From positions 789,041 to 853,040 of the forward strand of contig MZZL01000380.1 of assembly GCA_002749535.1 (NCBI GenBank): a DNA stretch of 64,000 nt, written 5' to 3'. Shown in pieces: positions 24,865 to 35,380 of the stretch. This stretch comes from Apophysomyces variabilis (taxonomy: Eukaryota; Mucoromycota; Mucoromycetes; Mucorales; Mucoraceae). Below the pieces are notes generated by a model. That model ran no database searches, was not told the origin of the DNA, and saw nothing but the letters and a program-made list of their open reading frames with translations. Numbering within the stretch: the first letter of the stretch is position 1; the number at the start of each line of letters is the position of its first letter. The translations under genes and the position numbers were made by a program.

Positions 24865-25801
24865 AAATTGCGACGGAACACTGAACGTTCGCTCAATCAA
24901 AAAGGAATAACAAGGACACGGTCAATTGCTCCCTGAGAAAAGAGCAATGAGTAACTTTTGCAAGGTGCTTCAGCCCTTAGATTGGCCTGTTTGGTCCGCC
25001 AGACTGGCCTGCTTCGTAACTTCTCTTGCTTCGCTCTTCAATACGGTGCGGCGTGTGTCCGGGTATAACAAATTTGCTCACAATTTCTGTCCCGATATTT
25101 GATTATCAAGGTTGGAATAGATTCTGAAAATAGGTAAGCAAAAAGTTCAATATTCATATGCAAAAATCCACAGATTATTTACCCGAAACACTATGAAGTA
25201 AAGTATCCAATTCCATTTGATATAGATTACAAAGATGTTCAACAAACACTTTACGCTAGTTTTATCGCTTTGCGACGTGCCTGCAAGCAAAAACTCACCC
25301 GGACGTAACGAATGATTCGGCTTGCTGCAGCCCAGAGGCGGTTCGTGGTAGGTAGGCATATCTGAGGAATCTGAGATACCCGGCTCTTTGTATTTGCAAC
25401 CAAGAAACCTGTGTATCTAGCCGTTTCAAGAAGAGAAGCGGCGGCAGCGGCAAACAGATCAGACACAGTCGCCGGCGCTACAGCCCAATGGCAATCACAG
25501 ACGAGCATTGTTCCTTCCAGATTTGCATAGTTTCTTTTTAGGGGACTCAGAAAAGGTCAATGACAAGGTTTGTTCAATCTTCAAAGCTTGCAATGGAAAC
25601 CATTGTTTATAATTGCTTGCAGCCATTGCATCAGTAGAAATGAGTGAAGGAGAAAACCCTCATATGCTTATTGAAAGTGGTGTCCGTTAATTAGAGTCGT
25701 GGATATACAATTTCTGTTTATGGATATCACGAGAGTTGAAAACCTGCTTTGGAACAGTGTTGCTCATCGCTCTGTTTAGGGGACAGTTTGTGTATATAAT
25801 T
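24865..25801. other. Right flank of inverted repeat and upstream region of DLT1
   Basis: The first ~250 bases are more GC-rich than the core. An 85-codon alanine-rich minus-strand frame (25251-25508) has no recognisable domain and I do not call it a gene. The promoter of the next gene must lie here. Confidence 0.4.
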
Positions 25802-27025
25802 ATGAAAAGCATTCGAACATCACATTATCTATATACAGCCTCGCTTTTCTTTCTCATATTTTTGACCGCAGTGTGCATTGCCATTTCAGCTGCTGATGTG
25901 ATCATTCAAGCTTTGACACACAGAACGGACACTGGGGCTTTTGATTTTCGTAACTTGGCAGTAGTTGGTGGTAGCTACGTTATTTTGGTAATACATAGAT
26001 GCAAAGGAAGATATAAAAAGATTTTAAGAGTTTCAACTTCCAAACAAGGCGATTGCTGCCCTGTTTTTCTCTTGTAGTCGAGTACTGACTGTCCGCAGCG
26101 CACTACAAGACATCCCGAAACTTTACATTCCAATAAAGAAAGGTGATCTGCCAAAGGTAAGAAAGAGTGAGCAGGAGAAAGAAAATGGATTGTTATGAAC
26201 ATGGCCATATCCAGAAAGTGTGCATGAAAATTCAACAAGGCTTCCAGCAAGTAAAAGAGGTGCGAAAACGCGCTGAGCCGCTCCCAGAAGATATAGGACA
26301 GGTGGGAAGAGCAAAACCTGGTAAGTACTTGTAATATGCAAACAATCCCGGAGAACGGCATAATCAGAACTGGTTACTTTAGGTACTCCCTTGTTTGACG
26401 TGGATTTTAAGCAGGCGATTGCGAGAACGCCGACGATCATAGGTAAAAAGCGAAAAAAAATTGTATGGGTGCCATGATCGCCCTGAACGTTAAAGGGGTC
26501 TTTGCAGAGAAGGCTGCTGTCGAGATCGACCCGGATTACACTCGGCCAACATGCGTCTCTGTGCGGCAATACATTGAATTCTTGATGCAGCGAGAGCTGA
26601 TCGATGCCCATTTGGGCCAAGTCTATTTGGAAGGCTACGAACGTGCTCGGTTCAGCAAGGCTGCTATGACTCAGGAAGAATATTTAGACATCATGAAGCA
26701 TCTCGCCGCTATTCTAAATCATATGGGATATCGCCTTCAGAACGGGGATGATTCATCATCCGTGTCCTCATCAGGCTCTACCATCCATCGGCGACACAAT
26801 CGAATACAAGAGGATGATGTGGTCTCTTTGGCTCAGTCCGTAGCGACATGGACATCCAGACGTTCAGCACATGCAAATGGATCTCGTAAGCCACACACCC
26901 TGTCTCGTGCATCATCATCTGTCACCGGGGCGCATGATTATGATGACGATGAAGAGATGCGGTTAATCATTTACGAGCGGCTGATGCTAGATCGATTAAA
27001 ACCAAGTGTGGATTCACGTCCCTAA
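25802..27025 (+). CDS. DLT1: Dlt1-like membrane protein (defect at low temperature 1)
   Basis: Five exons: 25802-25987, 26049-26156, 26215-26320, 26383-26442, 26508-27025 (325 aa). Two N-terminal hydrophobic segments lie at about residues 9-32 and 53-72, the second completed across intron 1 (VVGGSYVIL joined to AIAALFFSC). The fungal Dlt1 pattern follows: LQDIPKLYIPI, then EDIGQVGRAKPGTPLFDVDF, then VRQYIEFLMQRELI and YERARFS. The C-terminus is Ser-rich and acidic. Yeast Dlt1 is poorly understood; loss causes cold sensitivity. The 5' acceptor of exon 2 was set by frame (AACAAG rather than TTGTAG). This is the first gene right of the inverted-repeat structure. Confidence 0.85.
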
Positions 27026-28081
27026 ATCTACTATATACCTGGTGTTATAGGACTATGAACAATGAAAGGGGAAGGCAAACACCGCTTATACTGATTAGGC
27101 CAATGGAAGTAAAGTTATAAACGAATAAAGGAACAAAAGAATACGGTTACAAGAACAACTGGTTCTGTTCACCGATAAGATAGCAGGCGTGTAACATCAG
27201 ATTGCGAGGATGCAACACTTCGCCCATCACTTCCCTGAGAGGAGAGAGGTTTTCTAAGGCTTTGACGAGAGTGACTCTGTTCATTATTATTCAACCTTAT
27301 ACAAACTCACAAATAGTAGGGCGGTTAGTAAACTGCGATCCTACTATGAGTTTTTCAGAATACTATTCGCATCTGTATGTCCAAGGGCATTTGTTCAACT
27401 AGGTTTGCTTCGTAGCCTAGCCGAAACAGAAATTTCGCTGGACTTGAACGAGATGGAAGGCAAAGAGGCAGGATGAAGCGATACAGAACAAGTGTTGAAC
27501 AAACCTTAAATTCGGGCACTTGGCAGAAATGGAACGCATTCTGTTTAGGGACAACTTCCGCAAAAATGGCAAAGAATCAGAAGAAGAGGCTTTTCATCTA
27601 AGACATGGCGGAGGAAAGCGACAAATTTAGCACATCGAAACACCTTGCCATTTTACCGTTTTGGCTTCAACCGGACAAGGTCCTGTGTTTCTTTGTCTTT
27701 GGTACTTATGCTGCAAACAATCTCTACAGAAAATATAAGAGTGTCAGAACCGACGTTTTCTGTCTGTTTTTTGTTCCAAAGCAGAAGACGTCGCGTGAGG
27801 AGGGTCAAAACTATGTTCATCACGGCGGGGTCCCTCTTATAAGGACAATTCGATCATGTGTCAGATTTTGCCTTTTCTGTCACCGCCCCATCGCTGGTTT
27901 CAACCCGAGGAATCACAAGGCTCGGTTAGCTGACCAATCATTGCTAGGATCTAGCCTACACTAAGTTTACTAAACTGCCTATAGTTACACTTAATTCCCG
28001 CCTGAGCTTAACCTATTTTGTTATGTGGATAAAGAAAGACACGATAGTTTTTATTTACAAGAGAATAGTATGTACAGGATT
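27026..28081. other. Convergent intergenic between DLT1 and bZIP gene
   Basis: It contains the 3' UTRs of both genes. A 119-codon plus-strand frame at 27605-27964 begins with ATG, but it has no recognisable domain and no neighbour support, so it is not annotated. No repeats were seen. Confidence 0.4.
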
Positions 28082-29549
28082 CTATAGGTATCCTTGGTCA
28101 AATTGTTGAATAATAGTGTTAAAGTCCCATTCATTTATGTCATAATTCATATTGGCGCATTTGGCATTCTTCTTTACCAATTGCAATAGCTGATCCACTG
28201 ATGATTGCGTTATCTTCTCTAGTTGCGTAATGTGATGCCAAACCTTCGGGAGTTGCTCAATGCTATTGTCTACTTGTTGTTCTTTGTGCGCTTGGCTCGT
28301 TGCATCATTCGCTACCTCTTTTTCAGCATCAGAAGAAGGTGACAGTGGAGTAAGCTTGGGCGTGTCTAACAATGAATCCATTAAGAAATCTTGAAGAATA
28401 TCATCGTCACCGTTGTTGATTTCGTTATTATTGTTGTTGTCGGGTTGTCCACGAAATACGAGTTCATCAAGAGTGTAACTCTCCAGCGTGCTACTTTGGG
28501 AGGAGGTAGGAGATAAACTCGATTGAGTGGGTGTATCTTGCTTTTGGGTGGAATTTTCGGTGACGGAAGAGATATTCTGCTCTTGTTGTTGCTCTTGTTC
28601 TTCTTGTTGTTGTTGTTGAATACGACGGGTTTGTGTTGCAGGATGACTATGATCTGGGTAGAGTTTCACTGGTTCGACAGAGAGAGAAGTGGGTTTTGGA
28701 TTGGGTCGGTTGGTCTGGATGCGCAGTGAGGCAGGTGTACTAATGGCGAATTTAAATCTTTGGTCTGCGGAAGGGTTTTCTTGTAATGGAAGAATAGGGA
28801 CAGGTGTAGCAGTAGAAGACTTTACTAGAGAGGGTGAACACGGAGCTGGACGTAGTTCAACACTTGGAAGAATTGGATGATGTATTGGTTTCATAGCCAA
28901 TGAATGGGGCATGGGTGAAGTAGTAGGAGGCACGGCAGACCATTCTTGGTTAGATACAGGAATGCCTTTCAGTGCCATATTTTCCTGCTCCAACCGATAT
29001 ATGATGGACCGTAGGTGCTGATTTTCTCTGAAAAACTGAGCAGTGGCGACTAGATGATTGTCTTGCACGCACTTGATTCTATTCTCGAGTTCCTTGACAT
29101 AACGCTCTTTTCGTTCGCGGAAGGCTCTTTGGGCAGCTCGGTTCTGTGCCTTACGCTTGATCTTTGGGTCTTCGTCATCCTACATAGACGTGAAGTTAGT
29201 ACACCCAAGGTGTTCATAGAAAGCAATTAGTGTGATACATACATCAAGGATTTCTTCTGGCATCTGCTTTCGTCCTGGTTTTCGGCTACCACTTTCTTCT
29301 TGGGAAGAAACGGTTGCTGTATCCTCATTGCCTGCTAAAACTAGTTTAAGTACAGGTTGATATTTTATTTGAGTGTAGTTCTTTACCACGAGGAGACTTT
29401 GCGATATTTTCATCTAGCGATTGATCGTCTGTATCGCTAGAAGGTTCATCGCGCTTGCGTTTATGTTCATTTCCCGAGGAGAGTAAAATAGGTTGTGTGA
29501 AAGAGCTACTTAATGGCACGTTTGCATTGGCATAGTTTGTGGTAGTCAT
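28082..29549 (-). CDS. Yap/AP-1-type bZIP transcription factor
   Basis: Three exons on the minus strand: 29549-29387, about 29331-29243, 29179-28082 (449 aa). The fungal AP-1 basic region KRKAQNRAAQRAFRERKERY lies at about residues 92-111 and keeps the Yap-specific NxxAQxxFR signature. A leucine zipper follows. The remainder is Ser/Thr/Pro-rich with a poly-Gln/Glu tract (near 28590-28620) and acidic segments. Only single scattered cysteines are seen (for example KCV and KCAN), not the paired Cys-rich domains that make Yap1/Pap1 redox sensors. Acceptor choice for exon 2 is ambiguous: TTTTAGCAG was preferred to CTAG, and both keep the frame. It probably acts as a nuclear stress or metal regulator, but the target pathway cannot be told. 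Confidence 0.88.
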
Positions 29550-31300
29550 ATTTGAGATCTTAGGTTTAAAGACGGCCAGTTTGAGGTGAAAGAAAGTGAC
29601 GAAAAAACTAAGGAAGAACAAAGGAGACAACCCTGACTTGTAGGCAACTGTTTATATATATTCCGTCATGTGTTTTTGTTGAATTCTTCGTAACTGGTCT
29701 GAGGATAACAATGCTGAGATGTGGACACTCGACCAAAAAAAAGTGCACCCAACGAGCTTTCCCCGACGATAACAAGGTTGTTTTTAGTTTTTGCAACCTA
29801 ACTTTGTTCGGAATCATCAAAAAAACGGGAATTTTACACTTAGTATGTACACTTCATTGTAGGGATACCTTGACAGACTTCTTCTTCAAGACTTCTTTAG
29901 CTGGACGGCCTTCTTCTCAGCGGAGGATGATTTATCTGCCGATAAACAATATCTCCGACATTCAATTTGATTCGCTAAGGGCGTGAGTCTTTAAGACACA
30001 AAAAAGGGCAAACTCTAAGTACTGCAGGTTTTGTGTGATCGATACGACTCCGCGCGATTGCCCCTCCCCCCAAAGTCCGTGTCTTGGATGTGTCCGGCCG
30101 ATTGCTCGGAAAAGTAGACCCCCATGTTTCAATGATGCAATGAAGCTTACTGGCAGTAGAAAGGCCAATGTCAAATACCGGATGTATTTTCTTCTAGGTG
30201 ACTCTTAACTTAGCTTAGAGGGATCAAAGAAGCTGGGCCCTGGTTATCAGTTTAGGTCGCCGTCCCGTGGAACGTCTTCCTTATCTCCTGCAGAAAATCT
30301 AGAGTAGCGGAGTGTAGCCCGGTTATACGATGCAACCGATATGAATCTATGCTGCTCTCGATCCTTATCCGGGTACAAGTCCCACGATTCGTGTGAACGT
30401 TTTATGGAGTACAACAAAGCCATAAGGAATCTATGCGTAACAGCAGACATCTTTAAGTACATGTTCTGATTATGCATGTCTTTACCGTCCATGGCATACT
30501 GATACGAATACACAAGACACATGACAAAGTTAAATCGACAGAAAATAACAGTAAACAATAATTCCTCAATCAGGAACAATGCTTTCTTCTTCTCATTTCT
30601 CTGCTGACTTCGAATCTGATATGCCAATAGGGTTTAATGACAAAAAGAAAAGAAATCAATCTTGGCTTAGTCTGTCGTCTTTCTTTTCCGTTCATAGACT
30701 ACAGCATTTTCTCCCTGACGTACTTCAATATGGACTATCCTCTTCCTGAAACCTTCTTAGCCTGTTTAAGGCAAATGATCCATGATGTCTGTGTGTTGTT
30801 TCATCAGCTGCTGGTACTTCTCGTGATCTTCTAGACTATTACTCCAAAAGATTACTCCTTCGAACACAGGAGTACGGACGGTCTTCCTTTTTATTCTTTC
30901 CGAGTCATTCATATAACGGCAGCTTTTCAGCCGCATTCTTGCTGGATTTTCCTCGTTACTCGCTATGACCCAGCTAAATGTCCATCATACACTTTCTGAC
31001 GCTTCAAGGTGAATCAAAGCGTCACCCATTTTATTACTAAGTAATATAAAGTGACATCTGCGCCTAAGAAAAGTTTATTCCATTTCCTGAAAGCTAAAGT
31101 GCGTTTTTTCTTTTTTGCTTTACCCACTGAAACCAATTCCCTTCAAAAGAAGCTCTTACAGCTTAAGTCAGGACGAGCTTATGGTCGTCTCTTGCTATTC
31201 TGGCATTTCAGTCCTCGTTCAGCTTTTGTGGCGCATAACAAGCTTGCGGGCTAGATTGAGTCATCGCTTTTAATTTTGTAGAGATTTTAACTCGGCGACC
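29550..31300. other. Gene-poor region with unresolved minus-strand open frames
   Basis: It holds the upstream region of the bZIP gene. A minus-strand frame at 30247-30627 (126 codons, no ATG at its start) has protein-like composition. A second, shorter frame in the same orientation lies at about 30785-30955. I could not splice them into one product, and neither resembles a family I know; they may be remnants of one decayed gene. Confidence 0.3.
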
Positions 31301-31539
31301 CCTCCCTAAGTTACAGGTGAAAGTTGAATTTTATTTAATGACGGTGAGCGCTGCGCTTATCAAAGCATGTCCGCTCTCGCCCGGTCAGAAAAAAGAAAGG
31401 GAAATGAAAAAACCCTGACATGGCAGCAGGGAAAAAAGGAAAAAAGTATGAAGAACAAGGTACTACTGAGATATAGAGAAGAAAGCGAAAGTAAGGGAAG
31501 AGAAAGGAAAAAGGGCTCAAGAGCCTCCCTAAGTTACAG
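31301..31539 (-). mobile_element. Severely 5'-truncated LINE insertion with 16-bp TSD
   Basis: CCTCCCTAAGTTACAG occurs at 31301-31316 and again at 31524-31539. The 207 bases between (31317-31523) read on the minus strand as the 3' UTR of the same LINE family as 2873-3871. Shared landmarks on the plus strand are GTGAGCGCTGCG (GTGAGTGCTGCG in the other copy), CATGTCC, CGGTC, AAAAAACCCT and AGGGAAAAAAGG. Only the 3' UTR was copied. The duplication includes the first bases of the TIR element that starts at 31537, so the LINE landed at the very edge of that element. Confidence 0.8.
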
Positions 31540-32198
31540 TAAGCCCTCGTTAGTTTCAATCTTCGTTAATTTCAACCCTCGCCTATTTTCAATGATTTTG
31601 AGATTTCCAAAAACACACTTATAAAATTTTTCAACCCCTCATTGATTTTCATATTTCAATGTCTATAGGGGGGTTGAAATGGAGTCGAGTTTTTCTTCAG
31701 AAAGCAAAATGCTAACATATTTTTATAGGTAATAGCCATTACTAATGCATTTATTGCTTAGAAAATATGTAGGGATCAAAGATTAAGTCTGGTTATTAAG
31801 ACATTCTTTATAAAGTTCGTTCTATAGATTTTGAAGTTGGTTTTCTAGTTATAATAGATCGTTTCTCTAGAAAGAATATAACTTTGTTGCTATGATGAAG
31901 CTTTTCTATTGTAGAAAGTTATACTATTAGTTTTTCTTTATTTTATTTTACTGCATCTATAGTTACATTATTGAAGCCAATGTTCTCTTCCTGTAGTTTT
32001 TTCAACACTATGTTAGAGGTCACTTACAAGTTGTTATAGAGTGTGAATGAGTGGCTGTTTAATGATAACAAGTGTTAGTGGATGATTAGAGATCTTTGTA
32101 CTACATTGACCCATTGCACCTCTCCGTTAATTTCATCCCTCGCCTATTTTTAATCAGTAGGCTCTAACCGATGCATTGAAATTAACGGGGTCTTACTG
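31537..32198 (+). mobile_element. Non-autonomous Tc1/pogo-type TIR element (MITE)
   Basis: The 662-bp element has ~24-bp terminal inverted repeats beginning CAGTAAG (left CAGTAAGCCCTCGTTAG; right, reverse complemented, CAGTAAGACCCCGTTAA; 21 of 24 match). TA flanks both ends, the expected Tc1/mariner/pogo target duplication. Inside, the word CGTTAATTTCA recurs near both ends in direct orientation (about 31561 and 32126). No transposase frame is present. It would have to move in trans. Confidence 0.85.
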
Positions 32199-33296
32199 TA
32201 GTTGAGCGCCGTTCTGATAAACTAGACGCCGTTCGACATGTAATCCAATAACAATACCAAGAGAAAATTGAAGGAGTAAACCACAAGTGGCGCCTCAGTA
32301 ACTTGATGGAGTGCCCGAGAGCTCACTTGGGCTATACAAAGGGTAAATATTTACTGTAACAATTCGAATGCTAAGCCAATAAAATCGTTTTCACTAACAA
32401 TATTACATCAGATAAAGAGAGACTATGCATAAGAAAGCTATACAATAAGCTGGTAAGATATGGGGAAGGGAGTACCCAAAAAGGTAGAGTGCCTGGGGGG
32501 CTCATTAGGCTATACAAAATGCAAACGCTAAACATCGATCATGGAATGATAAACAAATAGCCTTATGCAATCAATAACATTGCATCAGAAAAACGAAAAT
32601 GATACACATGGAAAATACAGGTAGAAATACTAGAGAAAGTACCTTCTGGGACGCTCCCTCTATTACGCCCTACTTGCTCAGACACTCCTTCTACGATCAG
32701 TTGCTGTGCCACTACCTGTGCTTTATTCCTCCACTTCTTTCGTACTATTCTTTTTGGATTACGTACCAAACGATGTGTAGTTTATATTAAGGTGCTCAAC
32801 TGGTTTGGAGGAGGAGTACCCGAGGCAATTCCTCTTTTCGTACAGTATACAATAACTTGTAAGATGTCTGTGTTCTAATTCCTGTTCGCAAACTGATATA
32901 TGACATCGATTCAGCGAGAATAGGCTTGTACACTACGTTTTTGGGCTGTTTATTTACCTTCTTTTTCAGAGTGTTTTTATGAAAGTAAGTTTCTAAATGA
33001 ACAACCATAGCTCATACATTCTTTTATCTCGGCACAAACTCGGTTTCGTTTGAGAAAGCAGAATGTACTTCGATAATGGATCGTTGCGTAATAAAGGTTA
33101 TTATTTCAATCTTACCATAGATAATGAAGCAATGTGTGTAACATCTCTAGGCTGGTATACCAACCATATCATGGACTGCTTTGCTGTCCAGAAAACAGAT
33201 TGCAGTGTGCAGTAACTGTGTTGCTATGCAGCAGTCACTTTCACGGATCACAAAAAGATCGAAAAAATTCCTCACGGTTGGACAGATCTTAGCAAC
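32199..33296. other. Intergenic upstream of NAF1
   Basis: No gene found. Two related lines GGTGCGA-like are not evident; the only local repetition is a pair of similar stretches near 32310-32345 and 32485-32520 sharing GAGTGCCYGRGRGCTCA and GGCTATACAAA, spaced about 180 bp, a small tandem-like duplication. The promoter of NAF1 lies at the right end. Confidence 0.4.
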
Positions 33297-35078
33297 ATGG
33301 ACAGCGGCACGACGTTATCATCAAACAATGCGGCCATTGGGCAAGACGTTCTTACACTTACGATTCCTCAAAATGGCCCAGAAGGTGTCCCCGAGAAACA
33401 TGACATTACTACCACAAGTGCCACCGAAACAGAACTATGTACGGTCTCCTCTGATCCTGCAGTTGAAAGCCAGACACCACAAGTAGATTGCTGATAATTC
33501 CTTGCAATGTGCATATTAAATGGTTGGTTTAGCTAGACGATCAAGAACCTGCCGTTGTATTCCAAACGATCGAGAATGGAACAAAATCTACAACGGAAGC
33601 AAATATTGATGCAGCCATTGCCAACGGAGGAAATGCAGAAGCCGGGTATCAGAGCAGTGACCTGGAGCTGTCGTCTGATAGTGAGGATGATGATAGCTCA
33701 TCCTCATCCGAAAGGTATATTAATATGAGACAAGGGAATTGGTACATGTACTTACGAGTTCAAAAAGCAGCGAGGATGAATCCGATGAGGCTCCGGAAAA
33801 GGAGAAGCAAAAAGTGGTCCCGATAGAAGACGAGGAAGAAAGCTTTAACTCCAATGATATTTTGCGTACAGTACACGAGATTACGGAATTTCATATCGAA
33901 CGTCCAACTTGTGAGATTTTTCCAGAGACCGCATTAGTTCCTGTTGGAGAGATCTTTCGTGTCATTGATAAGGTGATTGTTGTACAAAGCTATGGGGCGA
34001 ATGATAGACCTGTCTTGGACATGGGATCATTGTTTGTCTATGAAGACCGTGAAATTATGGGGGAGGTAAGAAGTTCTTGGTGCTTGTCTAACGTGTATCT
34101 TTTTTGCTCATACAATTTGACTATCAGGTGTTTGAAACCTTTGGACCAATCGTTAAACCATTCTATTCTGTGCGCTATAATTCGGCCGACGAAATTGATA
34201 CGAAGAGGGCTGTCATTGGCGCTAAAGTATACTATGTCCCATCTTATCAAAAGACACAGATCGTGGAAGTTGAGAAGTTGAAAATGATGAAGGGAACGGA
34301 TGCCAGTAATATCTACGATGAGGAGCCAGATGAAGATGTATGTGACATCGATGCTACTTGGAAGGGATAGAAACTGATATTGTATGAAATGCAGGAATTG
34401 GAATTCTCGGACGATGAGGCGGAAATGGAATACAAAAAGAGTCGAAAGTAAGTTTACCTATAATAAGGAATAGAATGTGGATTAATAGATATGTAGGAGG
34501 AAAATACGGGAGGGCGCATGCGAGCGAGGAAAAGGCACAAGGTAAATTATCCATTCCAGACTACTAAATTCCCGTTGCGGTATTGACATCACTGTAGGAA
34601 ACGGAACAAGCCTGCATCGGCAGACGATGATTTTGGAGCAGCCTTAGCAGCTTATGAAAATTCCGATTCAACTTTCCCACCAAGACAAATCCAAAGTTAT
34701 GCTGATATCAGCGAAGGCCAATATCCTCAACCACAACCCCAACATTTCCAAAGACCAGCATATAACTATCCAAACCGTCTAATCCAGCATAATCATGAAG
34801 GAAATTCCCCTTATAAACCGTCGCAACAACAGCAGGAAAATCGGAATCATCCTGCTAATTCACGGTATCAAACACCTGCGGAATTAGTTTCGGCATTGGT
34901 GAAATCGTTTGGGGGAAATCTACCGTCTCATAACGAAATTGCTCATGCACAGGGATCATCATTATCATCTGCATCTTCATCTTCACCCGCACCTGCATCT
35001 GCATCTACACCTGCACGCCAGTCTATACGTGCCTTGTTTGAAAAACCTCCTCCGCCATCCACAAACGAAGGCGAATAG
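33297..35078 (+). CDS. NAF1: H/ACA snoRNP assembly factor Naf1
   Basis: Seven exons: 33297-33482, 33533-33714, 33759-34065, 34128-34337, 34395-34447, 34497-34541, 34598-35078 (487 aa). Naf1 binds Cbf5/dyskerin co-transcriptionally and is later replaced by Gar1 in H/ACA ribonucleoproteins. The N-terminal ~145 residues are acidic and Ser-rich. The Gar1/Naf1 beta-barrel follows, with PVGEIFRVIDKVIVVQS, then DMGSLFVYEDREIMG and VFETFGPIVKPFYSVRYNS. After it come an acidic patch and a Lys/Arg stretch (KSRKRKIREG). The C-terminus is Pro/Gln/Ser-rich with AP repeats, as in other Naf1 proteins. All introns are GT-AG and phases agree. The ATG at 33297 gives the full acidic N-terminus. Confidence 0.93.
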
Positions 35079-35380
35079 AAAGAAAGTAGAGAACTTTGGT
35101 TCGACAACCAATTTTTGTTTTTGCGTTGAGTGCTGACTTGTATGAGTAACAACAACAATAATAAGAAAACAAAATAGTTTTACATACTATGAGCTTGCAT
35201 CTTTCCGGGGACGAACAGATTCTATGTAGACCTTTGATGCTGTGGGGTATGATGAACATCTTGTTGTCATGAGCAGATAAGCAAAGGTACGATAAAATGG
35301 ATGAAATATATAATGTATGCGTGAAAACGGGTAGTGCGAATAGCTCTTTCTCTTCTTCTTTTTTTCTTCTGTTCTCTCTT

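Noticed and set aside
25251..25508. 85-codon alanine-rich minus-strand frame upstream of DLT1
   Set aside because: Short, no ATG-to-stop gene context, composition explained by local GC-rich sequence.
27605..27964. 119-codon ATG-started plus-strand frame between DLT1 and the bZIP gene
   Set aside because: No domain, no splice partner, placed in the shared 3' region of two convergent genes; composition does not look like its neighbours' proteins.
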